Below, piece by piece: positions 1 through 11,400 of a stretch of DNA of 64,000 bases (position 1 is its first letter; the number at the start of each line of letters is the position of its first letter). The position numbers and the translations under genes are program-made. This stretch comes from Panorpa germanica. Taxonomy: Eukaryota; Arthropoda; Insecta; Mecoptera; Panorpidae. Where the stretch lies: the NCBI GenBank assembly GCA_963678705.1, contig OY783204.1, forward strand, positions 1,364,001 through 1,428,000, written 5' to 3'. The notes under the pieces are model-generated. The model was not told where the DNA came from. It worked only from the letters and a program-made list of their open reading frames with translations, and did no database searches.

Positions 1-1030
1 GTTGTACCATGATTTTATGCAAGGTTACAGTGATCTTAACCACATGACGGTGAATCCAGATCAAAGTCTAACTAAAGACAGTTATTTTTTACCGCATGAC
101 GGGGTTTTGAAGACGTCAAACACGACAACGAAATTGCGCGTTGTATTTGATGATTATATGCCATCATCTACAGGCGTATTCGTGAATCAGCTACAAGTTG
201 TCGGTCCCACAATTCTACCGGACTTACATACCATTTTAATTAAATTTAGGTTTTTCTCGTATGTAATTATATCTGACATTGTGATTATGTACGAATGATT
301 AATGTAAGGGAATGTCAGCGAAATTTGCAACAGGTTTCGTGGCCATTCAATACAAACGAACTCGTATAAATACTAAATACAGTCATTTTCGGTATAATCG
401 CTTCGGCATACCTGACTATCAGAAGTCTGTCACAATTAGGTAACGATAACCAATTAACTAATCCAGTTGCTTCAAAGGCAATGCTAGAGGATTTCTACGA
501 GAACAGTCTGATCACAGGATAGAATCGTTAGTAAAAAAGTGTAAAGAAATAGATTCCATACTAAAACCTGCTGGTTTTATACTTAGAAAATGTGTTTCAA
601 ATGAACCCCAAGTACTGGAACCAATGCAATTGTTCAACGAAAGTCATACAAGTGTCACATGAGGCGACACTAATAATACGAGTACTTTAGGCATACAGTG
701 GCGTCCAAGCTCAGACTGTATGTCCTACACAATTGATACCTCCATGGTAGCCGTACTAGCCAACAAACGCAATATACCGTCATTCATTTCAAGTAAATTC
801 GATCCGCTAGGACTTCTACCTCCATGCACATTCGTATTTAAAATATTAATCGAATCGTTATGGTTAAAGAATCTGACATGGGATGAGCCCATATAAACAG
901 ACAGCACTATTAAATGGCGAGATTCAATTAAAGATTTGAATTTATTAAATGCGTTACAAATACCAAGGTTTTCATCATTAATGAGCCATGTTTCATTTAA
1001 TTACACGGGTTTGCAGACGCATCCAAAAAA
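1..1030 (+). pseudogene. BEL/Pao pol fragment (reverse transcriptase to connection region)
   Basis: Three successive frames match the BEL/Pao polymerase. Bases 2-298 read into the RT core (motifs YFLPHDGVLK and TTTKLRVVFD, then VGPTILPDL). Bases 300-510 continue it in another frame (LASKAMLEDF-like text reads here as VASKAMLEDFYENSLITG). Bases 690-1,015 give the region after the RT (TLGIQWRP, then FDPLGLLPP and a LTWDE-like motif). In BEL/Pao elements these lie in this order upstream of RNase H and integrase. Stops and frameshifts separate the blocks, and protease, gag, integrase and LTRs are not visible, so this is a dead fragment entering from the left edge. Assignment to BEL/Pao rests on remembered motifs; the superfamily is fairly secure, the family is not. 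Confidence 0.75.
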
Positions 1031-1149
1031 GCATTTTGAGAGTATCTAGTATTCAAAGGGCTATGTACCCAAGTTGCGAATGGCGCCATCTGGATACTAA
1101 ATGAACCCTGCGATTACACATCACGATGCACAACTCCTCAAGCATTAAT

Positions 1150-1610
1150 TAATAATAAAATTTTGTGGTTCGGAACGTACGGTGCTATTTGGTTCAAAGA
1201 AGTAAATAAAACCAGTGTAAGGAGGCAGTTAAATGCAGTCCAACGATTTATTTTATTGATGACATCAAGATTCTGCAGAACAGTTTCAACAGATGCGCTA
1301 CAAGTACTAACTTCTAGGTTGCCGATAGACTTGCAAGTACATAATCAAAACGGGAATGAATTATTATATTAGAAAAAACTTGCCAATGTCATTTGACGGA
1401 ATTATTATTGAAACAATATATGGAGATTGGGTAGACCATGGAACAAGAATTCTTAATAATAAAAGGATAATGATAATGGAGGGATTAAACCTGTTAGAGA
1501 GTCATTATTGCCGGGGCAGTCTCTTATACCTTGTGAAAATTGTCTTGGATTTTTTTTCAAGTAAGTTGCTTTATCGTCACAGAAAAAAGTGTGGGGAAAA
1601 TTAAAGTAAA
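1150..1610 (+). pseudogene. Non-LTR reverse transcriptase C-terminal fragment, R1-like
   Basis: Frame 1,163-1,372 encodes RRQLNAVQRFILL followed by CRTVSTDALQVL and LPIDLQV, the segment after the RT palm in R1-clade and related non-LTR elements, where arthropod copies commonly have a 'VQR...RTVSTeAL' motif. Bases 1,356-1,604 stay open and may continue the same element after a frameshift, but I recognise nothing specific there. No endonuclease, RNase H or poly(A) tail is visible. It abuts the BEL fragment with no clear target duplication. Confidence 0.55.
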
Positions 1611-1681
1611 GAAAATCCATGTAAACTGTATGGATTTATAAAGTCGATCAAAGATTGAGAAAAGAGGTTTTCCTATGAGAA

Positions 1682-2225
1682 ATGAGAAATGATAAAATAT
1701 CGTTATTTGTCAAAAAGGATATCCTAATATGTGCTTTTGGAGCACGATATTTGAAAATTCACAGAGAAAAACATTTTATTAATGTAACTTCACGTAAAAT
1801 GAGAGAACTTGAACGGCTATTCATTGAAATTAAAAAACTTGATCCCACGGTACAAAACTTATTCCATGTCTTACAACCAAAAAATTTTGATCTATTAGTT
1901 CAGGCTTGTAAAACAGTAGCTAACTATGATGCCGTAAAGGATACTTTTGGCTCTCCTACATTTGCTATGAATATTGCAACATCTTTAAAGCAGTGCTGCG
2001 ATATTGGTATTACATATGTTTTAAAAAAAAAAATTATGTCAATGAGTCACACAGCTCACTGGACATTTGAAATTTCAGCTCAAGCAGCAAGTAATCTTGA
2101 TCTAAACAAATAGAATAAAGTTACCATAGTGCCATTAGCTAGTGATTTAAAACTGTTTAGACAATATTTATTCAAAATAGCAGATAATTCCCGTGCCATA
2201 TTACCAAAAGATGAAATCCCATTAT
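1682..2225 (+). pseudogene. Fragment of a repeat-borne protein of unknown function
   Basis: Bases 1,682-2,113 encode 143 codons with REKHFINVTSRKMREL, LFHVLQPKNFDLLVQ and SPTFAMNIATSLKQCCDI; after a stop the next frame continues as VTIVPLASDLKLF (about 2,116-2,220). From memory this matches a widespread, poorly characterised insect protein type, found in many uncharacterised loci and often said to have a tyrosine-recombinase-like C-terminus. That C-terminal part is absent here, so the assignment cannot be tested. It sits directly upstream of the first YqaJ fragment and does not recur in the other array units, so it marks the left boundary of the array. A broken fragment, not a functional gene. 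Confidence 0.35.
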
Positions 2226-2269
2226 AATCCAGGATAATAGAGAAAAAGAAGCTGGTATCAGCTACAAAA

Positions 2270-2666
2270 TTTTAGTCTTATGCAAAATATTGTTAGCAGA
2301 GAATCCCATGCAGAAAAGACATACGACGTATCAAGCTACGTCACGGATTTATTGGGACGTATTGAAGAGGATCGTATTTACAATACCTTGTATTTTAATA
2401 TGGCATTGATTGGTAGTGACACATTTAAACTGTCACCACATCAATTAATAATTGAATTCAGAAAGAACAATATTCTGAATGTGGATAATTTTATTTCTTT
2501 CGCAGCAAATAGAATAAATGCAACCACATGCAGTGATGTCGAAAAGGCTACCCATGACCAAAGCAATAGTCCATTATGGGTAGAATTGAGATATGGCCGT
2601 GTAACTGCATCAAAAGTATATGAGATTGCTCGCTGCAAAACACCTGAATGCAATGCAATGCAATAA
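2270..2666 (+). pseudogene. YqaJ-type exonuclease, N-terminal fragment (array copy 1)
   Basis: The frame 2,280-2,666 (128 codons) contains GRIEEDRIYNTLYF, FISFAANRINATTC and, near its end, SPLWVELRYGRVTASKVYEIA. The pattern 'SplW...RygRiTASk...ArcKT' is the start of the YqaJ/lambda-exonuclease-like nuclease domain. YqaJ genes occur in viruses and as a second ORF in some eukaryotic DNA transposons such as ISL2EU. The acidic and lysine catalytic motifs would lie downstream, but the frame stops soon after CKTPE, so this copy cannot encode a nuclease. It is joined about 20 bp later to the P-transposase fragment. Three further copies lie at about 16.1, 23.7 and 27.0 kb. Confidence 0.65.
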
Positions 2667-2685
2667 ATTGAAAAAATGATAAGAA

Positions 2686-3054
2686 ATTTGAATAATTTTT
2701 AACTAAAAGGGTGAACCAGGACCCACTTGAAAAATTTTTCGGTGCCATTCGAACATACGGAAGGTTACATACAAGGCCAGCCAACACCAACGGATTTTGA
2801 AAGTTCCTTTAAAGCATTAGTTATCAATAACATGTCTTCAAGACATTCTATTGATCCTAACTGTGAAGAGGACAAATGTGTTAGCCTTGTATCAAATATC
2901 AGACATTTATTAAGTCATGCGGAAGACAGTGACATTGCAGAAGTTGGAGACGTTGTTTCGCAGGTGCGTGCAACTGTACATGAAGTAGCTGGTGCTACAG
3001 CAACTCAACTGAATAAAATGTGTAACCTAGAAATAGGTTACTTTGCAGGGTACG
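2686..3054 (+). pseudogene. P-element-like transposase, C-terminal part (array unit 1, left half)
   Basis: Conceptual reading gives NQDPLEKFFGAIRTYGR, then TDFESSFKALVINNMSSRHS, NCEEDKC, and after a spacer ATATQLNKMCNLEIGYFAGY. The 'qDpLE.fFg.iR..g' signature followed by a long Cys/His-poor C-terminal part is typical of P-element (THAP9-type) transposases. An extra 4 bases near 2,778 break the frame, and the C-terminal continuation is displaced by the insertion of retrotransposon A at 3,055, resuming at 14,581. No THAP domain is present. Dead copy; the same segment recurs in four other units. Confidence 0.75.
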
Positions 3055-3198
3055 CGTCAGTTCGCATCGAGACTCCTTGGTGAGCGCACGTGTTTATAAT
3101 AAACAAAACAATAAAATAAATAGTGATCTTTCTTTGCAAATTATAATATTTTTTCGTGATTTATTTGTATTTAAATTATAATTTAGATTATTATTAAG

Positions 3199-3881
3199 TT
3201 TATCCCATTTTACTGGTGCACAAAAGTAGCTATTATAAAAGGTGTTGATATAGAATATACGGAAGATACAATTTTAAATAATATAGAGTGCCCACCTTTT
3301 AAAGTAACGAGAGTGCAAAGGCTAAATCGAAAAATAAGAGTTGACGGAGCTATAAAATATGAACCCAGTACAACAGTGAAACTATTCTTTGAAGGACTTG
3401 CTATTCCTGCTTATGTTTACATGTGGAGAGTGAGACGAGCATGTGAACCATTTGTACAACAGACGATACAATGTTATAATTGTTTTAAATTTGGACACGC
3501 AGTCACAAAATGTAGAGCAAAAGTAGCAAAATGTAAATTCTGCGGAAGTGAAGATCATTTACGTACTGCATGCACATCTCCTAACCCGACATGCATAAAT
3601 TGTAAACTTAACCTCGAGGTCACAGACAATAATTGTCCTGAAAAAAAGGACAAATCAAGATTAAAGATCTCATGGCCCAACATAATCTCAGTTTTTATGA
3701 AGCAAAATTAGAATTAATAGAAAAAAATACAGACTATTTATACTCAGTAAGAACTCAAAACTCTTTTGAAGCTCTAAACTACACTGAGACTTTTCCCAAT
3801 ATCACAAATAAATACAATAGTATCAACATAATACCAACATACAAACCAAACCCTTTGCCGAAAGCGGCCATCGAGGTCTAG
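3199..3881 (+). pseudogene. Element A ORF1 (gag-like, CCHC zinc knuckles), N-terminus deleted
   Basis: The frame from 3,199 carries IIKGVDIEYTEDTILNNIEC and ends in zinc knuckles CYNCFKFGHAVTKC and CKFCGSEDHLRTAC (both CX2CX4HX4C), plus a third, degenerate knuckle CINC...C without its His. This is the nucleic-acid-binding ORF1 of Jockey/I-group elements, which packages element RNA. Compared with A' (20,363-20,811), about 450 bp coding the N-terminus is missing at 3,198/3,199. A frameshift near 3,670 moves the C-terminal part into the 3,672-3,881 frame. The Mutator-like element then cuts it off. Confidence 0.75.
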
Positions 3882-5893
3882 GATTCAAAATCGTTTTGTC
3901 GTGTAAATGCGGTAAACGAGAAATTCAATCCGGACCGCTCATTCACACCGGCTACGAAATCCACAGAAGAATTCTGTTCGTCATGAGGCTTTTGGGTGTC
4001 GCACGAGAAGGCATTAACATTTTTTGTGGCCTTATGGATATATCTCAGGGCTAATCGACGTATGACCAAATCGTGCAACACCTGTATACAGCGTCGAAAA
4101 CAATGTTTGAGAGCGTCTGCAAAAAAGCCGTCGAAGAGGAAAAAGAACATACAAAATGAAAGACCAGCTGACCGTTTCAAAGTTTCGGGCGATGGATCGT
4201 GGAAGAAACGTGGATATACTTCATTGTACGGTGTAACTACACTTATTGGGTACTACAGTGGCAAAGTGATCGATCTCAACGTTAAAAGCGGATATTGTCC
4301 TACCTGTACCATCAAGAAAAATACATTGAACGACGACGAGTTTGAAGATTGGTATGAAAGCCATAAAGAAAATTGTTCTTCGAATCACGCAGGTTCGGCC
4401 GGGAAAATGGAAGTTGATTCGATTGTGGAAATGTTCTCAAGGTCCATCGAGAAATTTGGAGTAATGTATAGTAATTACATTGGCGACGGCAACACCAAAA
4501 CATTTCTTGGCATCCTGAACAGTGATCCATACGGCGACGAGTGCACAGTGACCAAAAACGAGTGCGTGGGACATATGCAAAGGCGCATGGGTACTCGTCT
4601 CCATAACAAGAGAAAAGAAGAGAAGCTCGGTGGAAAGAAGCGGCTCACCGAGGCTTTGATAAAAAAAAAATTAACAATTTATTACGGTCTGGCGATTCGA
4701 AGAAACTTGAATTCTGTAGAAGATATGAGAAATGCAATAATGGCGAAACTTGATCATTATTGCTCTACAGATAAATTACCTCGCCACGATAAATGCCCGG
4801 AAGGCGTTGAAAGCTGGTGTGAGTGGCGCAAAGCTGAAGCGTCAAACACCCTGGCTGCTTTTAAACATCCACCACGTGTAATTGACGAACATGTCGAGAA
4901 GCACATTCGTCCTGTGTACGAGGAATTATCTAAGGACGATCTGCTAACGAGATGTTTAGGTGGACACACAGAAAATGCGAACGAGTCGTTCAATTCCACT
5001 GTGTGGCGCATCGTACCTAAACACCTTAACTCAGGCTTTAAAATCGTCGAGATTGCTGCTTACATCGCTGGAGGAATTTTCAATGAAGGCTACAGTGCAG
5101 CATTGAAAACCATGCAATTGCTAGATTTCAAAATTGGACAGCAATGCAACAATTTCGCCAAGGGAGCCGACAAGGAGCGCGTCACCCGACAAAACAGGCG
5201 CGATTCATTTGAAAGTAAAGAGGCCAGAACAGCCCGCAGACTCAAACATCAGGGCGAAAACCAGTTTTTCCAGGGCAACTGTATGGACCAGGAATCGCTG
5301 ATTAGCATATTATTGCGGTAAGTTCAAGAAAATTACGATTTTTTATATACGAAAACTTTGACGCGCGATTTTTCCTAATTGGCGGGAAAGATAGGAAAAA
5401 ACGAAACGTCCTATTCAAACGAGACAAAATTGATTGTAATCGGGATTAAATTCTCTTCTAGTTGAACCTAAAAAACCTTAAAAAAGTTATGACTGACCCA
5501 CTTTTTGAACAATCTAAAGTAATTTTTTCTTTTCCAAAAAAATGAATTTTTTTTTTAATTTGCGAAAAATTGTTGAATTTCTCACTTTTTGTTGAATTTT
5601 CTTGGTTTAACTAGAAGCTATACTATTGAAAATGAAAAATTCTTTGGGTTTTTTTTGTTTCAGATGAAAATTGCGACCTGCATCTTTCCCGCACGACACA
5701 TGCACACTCGAGGCGCCTCGGCGAAATGCTTGTACCAGGCATAATATGACATGTATTTTAATGAAAAAATTTGAGAAGACTGTTGAAATACATAACAATA
5801 AAACCTGAAAGTTTCGTTTCAATCGATTATTTTTTTCCATCCCAAAAAAATCCTCGAAAAAATCGATTTTTTGAAGCCTCTAAAGCAGGCTCC
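3882..5893 (+). mobile_element. Mutator-like DNA transposon nested in element A
   Basis: ORF1 homology of element A stops at about 3,881 and ORF2 (endonuclease) homology starts at about 5,898; the DNA between encodes a different transposase. Relative to element B the A sequence from the ORF1 end to the ORF2 start is also missing, so insertion came with, or was followed by, a deletion. I could not find convincing terminal inverted repeats or a 9-bp target duplication, so the outer limits are set by loss of element A homology. The 3' part (5,322-5,893) is non-coding, AT-rich, with many A and T runs. Confidence 0.6.
3888..5321 (+). pseudogene. Mutator-like transposase-domain protein
   Basis: The main open frame is 3,996-5,321 (441 codons); coding similarity in other frames begins at 3,888, so the true protein start lies further upstream and two frameshifts (near 4,049 and 4,155) separate the N-terminal part. 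Recognisable blocks are MRLLGVAREGINIFCGLMD, KVSGDGSWKKRGYTSLYGVT, NYIGDGNTKTF (acidic residues in each) and CLGGHTENANESFNS. This is the 'Mutator-like transposase' domain common in arthropod genomes: a DDE-type enzyme with acidic residues in SGDGSW and YIGDGN, and a downstream GxxxNxNES motif. No stops interrupt the last 1.2 kb, so the copy is fairly young. Family name is from memory; the transposase class is likely. Confidence 0.7.
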
Positions 5894-5897
5894 CCCC

Positions 5898-6530
5898 TTA
5901 AGGAGGAGCTACAACACATGTTGCAGGAAAATAATATACACATATGTATATTATCAGAAACCTTCCTGACGAATAACTACAATTTTAACATGAAAGGATG
6001 AGAGAGAGAGAGATTGAGAGAGAAGATAGAATCCAGCTAACAGATCATAACCCCCATGGAGGTGTAGCAATTTTAATACATAAATCCGTAAAATATAAAA
6101 GATTTATAATAAATAACCCATGTAACTCAGTAGAAATTGCAGCAATAACAATAAAACTTAACAGAATTGAAGAAATATGTATATTATCCATTTATGCTAA
6201 ACCAAATCACAAAATTAATAACGTAAATTGGTCTTTCATAAAAATCAAGTAAATGTGCCCATAATTTTTGCTGGAGACTTTAACTCAACACATCAAGTGT
6301 GGGACCCTTTCACCCTAGGACAAAATTACGAAGGTAGGGAGCTGCTAACATTTATTGAGAATGAAAATTTAGTAATAATAAATAATGATAATCCAACTAA
6401 AGTTAGAAACCCAAGGACAAGAGATAGTATCTTAGATTTAACAATAGTATCCCCTTCTATCGTTAAATACATACATTCTTGGCGGATACTAACAGATAGT
6501 GTGGGAAGTGACCATTACCCCATAATATAA
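5898..6530 (+). pseudogene. Element A ORF2, endonuclease part
   Basis: Frames 5,905-6,000, about 6,020-6,252 and 6,228-6,530 read as an apurinic-like endonuclease: HICILSETFLTNN, NPHGGVAILIHKS, FAGDFNSTHQVWD and the terminal GSDHYPI. The last two are the catalytic motifs (D, N and the SDH His). A GA-rich tract at 6,000-6,024 disrupts the first frame and a second shift lies near 6,240. The protein closely parallels element B (bases 8,459-9,199). It ends abruptly at 6,530, where most of the RT is missing. Confidence 0.75.
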
Positions 6531-6777
6531 TCAATATTATCTCCTCTACTGTTCAATATATACACAAAAGATATCATAAAACTGGAGGATAATTCTACGA
6601 AAATCTTACTATATGCTGATGATATAGTTATCTACAGCAAGGGCTATTCACTTAACATAGCGCAAAAAAGACTTCAAAAGAAAATCAAGATGCTAGAATC
6701 TACCTTGAGTAATTTAAATCTAGAGGTATCCACTAATAAAAGCAAAGTAATAATTTTTACCAGACACAACTTAGATC
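6531..6777 (+). pseudogene. Element A ORF2, RT palm fragment
   Basis: After a deletion, the sequence resumes at 6,531 inside the reverse transcriptase: SPLLFNIYTKD and the catalytic LLYADDIVIYS, then a stretch ending IIFTRHNLD. This is RT blocks 4-6. About 400 codons of fingers and palm between the endonuclease end (6,530) and this point are gone compared with element B. It stops at about 6,777, where element B begins; the sister copy A' continues for about 70 bp that are missing here. Confidence 0.75.
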
Positions 6778-6973
6778 CAGTCGAGTTGTAACGCTTGAAG
6801 CGAACGGTTCGAATAGTTTTTGATAATAATTAATAGCAGCTGTATTATTATAATTTAAACATCAATAGAATTTTTTGTTGTTTTTTATTTTATTTTTTGT
6901 TTAACTTTTTTAAATTTTATTTTAGTGAAGTGAAAATTTTATTTTTTTTGTTAGTTACTGGTTACAAATAAAT

Positions 6974-8430
6974 ATGGACGGGGCAGGGGCCCCATTAAAG
7001 ACTTATAATCTACTTGTAGATAGAATAAATAATACAACAAGTGATAATGATACTAGTGTTTCATATTTAGCCAGTAATACAACTAAAACATTCGTAACAA
7101 ATCTTTACAACACAGAAAATACCAATTCAGTTTACAAGGTCATAATTACCAAAAAAGTAAACAATGACGTAAAGTATAATTTCAGTTGTCTAAAACTAGG
7201 ACAATTAATATGTAAGATAAGTGATAAAAAAGACATTATAGATATAAAAAAAGTTGGGAAAAACAAGGTTATAGTTCAATGTGCCACAGCTAGTTTAGCT
7301 AATAAATTTGTTACCGATTCAACGCTAAAGAAGCATGAATATGAAGCTTATATTCCATATTTTTGGACAACTAAAGCCGCAATCATTAAAGGTGTGGATT
7401 TGGATGTTTCGGAAGAAGATTTACTTAACAATATAGAGTGTGCACCGTTTAAAGTGAAAAGAGTGCAACGTTTAAATAGGAAAACCACAGAGGACAATAA
7501 TATTAAATATGTTCCTTGTACAACAATAAAAGTGTTCTTTGACGGTTTGACGCTGCCTGAATACGTGTACATTTGGAGGAAAGGAAAACGTGTGAACCTA
7601 TATTCTCCCCTCTATTCAATGTCATAACTGTTTAAGATATGGTCATCCTTCTAAATTCTGTAGATCGAAATTCACAATCTGCAAATTTTGTGGAAACAAT
7701 GATCATAAAAATAATGAATGTAAAGCGGAATCACATTATTGCTTTAATTGTAAGGGTGCGCATCAAGCTATGGACATTAATTGCCCGGAAAGAGAAAAAC
7801 AAAGAAAAATTAAGGAAGTAATGGCTCAGCACAATCTCAGTTTTCAGAAAGAAAGGCTGGAAATAGACGGAAATGGAAATAAGGACTACCTATACTCCGT
7901 AAGAACTGAAAATAGATTCGATTTATTTAATAATTTTAATAATAACTTTCCTACAATTGAAATAGACAACAATACTAAATACAACATTCCAGCATACAAA
8001 CCGAAACCATTAACAAGGAGAAACAATAAAAAAAACAACAACGATTCATAATAACAAACCACCAACTCACGTTCAAACTGATAAACATTATAATACAAAT
8101 AAAGACAGAGATTCCGTATCAGCAGTAACGAAGAAAAGAAGAATGGATCTAATTACTAATACCCCATCAGATAATGTAGAACTTTTGAACGAAATGTTAA
8201 AAAAAGTTAACACTTTAATTGAAAGATCGAGTTGCTCCAATGATACTAACACAAATATGTCAAATCAACATATAGAAAATAAATCACAATACTGTTCGTC
8301 TTCTGCAACAAACAGAGAAACCCTACATGAAATAGATAATTACACAAGTAAAACTAAAGAGAGATATAATTTAAGAAGCAATAGCCAAAACAGAACCGAT
8401 AAGATTCTGAAGAATTCTGATAAGATATAA
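6974..8430 (+). pseudogene. Element B ORF1 (gag-like, three zinc knuckles)
   Basis: The frame opens at 6,974 (start MDGAGAPLKTYNLL) and runs to 7,627. Homology then shifts to the frame carrying the zinc knuckles CHNCLRYGHPSKFC, CKFCGNNDHKNNEC and CFNCKGAHQAMDINC (7,620-7,790), which stays open to 8,051. A third frame (8,143-8,430) is probably the C-terminal tail. So at least two indels, one between 7,585 and 7,617 and one near 8,030 in an A-rich stretch, break a protein of about 480 residues. The knuckles bind the element RNA. ORF1 ends at 8,428-8,430, 28 bp before the ORF2 ATG. Confidence 0.75.
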
Positions 8431-8458
8431 AAAAAAAAAAAAAAAAAAAAAATAGATA

Positions 8459-11400
8459 ATGTATAATATTATTCAATGGAATTGTAGAGGAGTCAGACAT
8501 ATTAAAGAAGAACTTCAATTTATGTTACGGAAACATAATATACATATATGCATTTTATCAGAAACATTTTTAACAAATGCTTGCAATTTCAACATGAAAG
8601 GATATTTTATTGAAAGAAAAGATAGAATGCAACAAACAAACTACAATCCTCATGGGGGGGTCGCTATTTTAATTCATAAATCAATAAAATATAAACGAGT
8701 AATGTTAAACAATCCATTTAATTCAGTCGAAATAACAGCTATCACTATAACAGCTAACAAAAATGAAGAAATATGTATTTTATCCATCTATGCCAAACCT
8801 AACCATAATCTATCAAATCTAAATTGGTCTCATATAAAACAACAAATAAATGTACCTGTCATACTAGCCGGAGATTTCAACGCCACTCACCTTGCTTGGG
8901 ATATATATTGTCCAGGGAGTTACTATGAAGGTAACGAACTCCTAGAATTTATAGAAAACGAAAATCTACATATTCTCAATGATGATAATCCAACTAGGGT
9001 TAGCAGTCCAAACTATAGAAATAGCATATTAGATCTCACTATACTATCTCCAAGATTAACTCAACATATTACTTCATGGCAGGTACTAAAAGATAGTATG
9101 GGTAGTGATCATTTTCCAATATATTTTTGTTTAGAAGACAATACTAATAGACAAACTTCTGAACATATTACTAGAAGAAACTTCCGAAAAGTCGATTAGG
9201 TGGGATATAGAATAGATATAGAAGAAAAAATTACAAATATAAATTTAATTGAAGGGTCCGAAAATAACGAGATAGAAGAAACATACTCACAATTTACAGA
9301 GATTATAAATAATTCCGCTAATGAAAACATACCAAATACCACAGTTTACAACATAACCCCCAGAAAAATAAAACCGACTTGGTGGGATACAGAATGTAAT
9401 AAATTTATTGCCCAAAGACAATTAGCATTAACAATCTTCAACAGAAATATGACAATAGATAATTACTTAATGTATAAAAAACAACAAGCAAAAACCAGAC
9501 GCTATTTTAGGGCTCGAAAAAAAATTGAATGGCAGAAATTTTGTGAAACGTTAAATCCATACATGTCAACAAACACTATATGGGAAAATATAAGGAAAGT
9601 TAATAATAAAAATTATAGTAAAAAGAAAATAAGTGATGACGAAAATTGGATAGATGAATTTATTGCTAATAAATTCCCACAAAACCACCTAAATATCACA
9701 ATCCCAAACACTTCAACCATAAAAAATCAATTCCTTGATAAATCTATCAAAATTAATGAAGTAAATTTCGCTTTAAACCATAATAAAAATAGCAGCACAG
9801 GACATGACAGAATAAACTATAAAATGATACAAAATCTTCCACTGAACGCAAAAATTTATCTTACCCAAATTTACAACCTCTCACTAAATTCTGCAAACAT
9901 ACCTGAAGATTGGAAGAAACATATAGTGGTACCGATCCTAAAACCCACCAAGGACCCAAATTACGAAGAATCATACAGACCTATAACATTATTATCATGC
10001 CTTGGAAAAACGATGGAAGCAATAATAAAAAACAGATTGGAATGGTTTATAGAACATCATAAAAAATTACCTGACCTACAATTTGCTTTCAGAAAAGCAA
10101 TGAGTACTCAACACAATCTTAACATTCTGAACATGGATATACAAAAAACTTATAGCAGAAATCATTGCATGATTGCTGCTTTTATTGACATCGAAGCAGC
10201 ATATGACAACGTAAATCTCCTTATATTGAAAGAAAAGATGGAAAGTTTAGGAATTTCATCGAAAACAACAAACTGGATTATAAATTACTTTCAACACCGA
10301 AAAATAACCATCAGATACAACAACAAGTTAACGGGTCCTATAAATTGCAATCACGGTATTCCACAAGGTTCAATCATTGCCCCTTTATTGTTTAATATAT
10401 ATACTAAAGATTTAACATCAACATCAGATAACAATACAACAGTACTTATGTATGCTGACGATATAGTAATTTATAGTGGAGGTCATACTCTAGAAATAGC
10501 TCAAAAGAGACTCCAAATCAAACTAAATAAACTGGTCAGTATGTTATCAGATATCAAATTGAATATATCTTTAGAAAAAAGTAAATTAGCCATATTTACA
10601 AGACATAGAATAATCTGTAGCCCAAAAATAAACATTAGAAACAAGATCATTATTGTAAGTGCTAACATAAAATTTCTGGGTGTATTCTTCGATACAAAAA
10701 GTACATGGTCAAAACAAATTGATTTCATTATTACCAAAATGCACAAAGGACTAAGTCTAATGCGATGTCTGGCCGGGTACAAATGGGGTGCACATCCTTT
10801 AACTTTAATAAATATATATAAAGCTATAATAAGACCACATATAGATTATTCTAGTACCTTGATCTGTACCGCTAATAATATGAGGAAGAAAAAGATTGAA
10901 ATAATTCAAAATAAATGTTTAAGAATAATTTTAGGAGTAATGCAATCAACTCCTTCACAAATTCTAAATTTTGAAACTAATATAACTCCTGTCAACATAA
11001 GGATACAACAAATTGCAGACAATTTTTACTGCAAAAACATTCTAAACTCATTTGAACCAATATCCTCAAGAATCGAAGTACTTCGTGAATTGTACGATTA
11101 TCCCTATTGGTTAATGAAAAATAAACCTGCACTTCTAGAAAGCTATGACAGATACAACAACTTAAACATAGAATCATACAAAATCATACCTTATTTTAAA
11201 TTTACATTAGAGACAAGCATATTCAAAATAAATACAGAAACAAGCTACTTCGAAAAGAATGACAACAACTTAATTACACAAAAGAGGTATATGGAGTATA
11301 TTGGGAAAGATGGAATAAATTGGGATTTATGGTTCACTGACGGTTCCTTGCAAAAAGATACTAATTCTGGGGGAATAGGAATATATAACCAAAGTAACAA

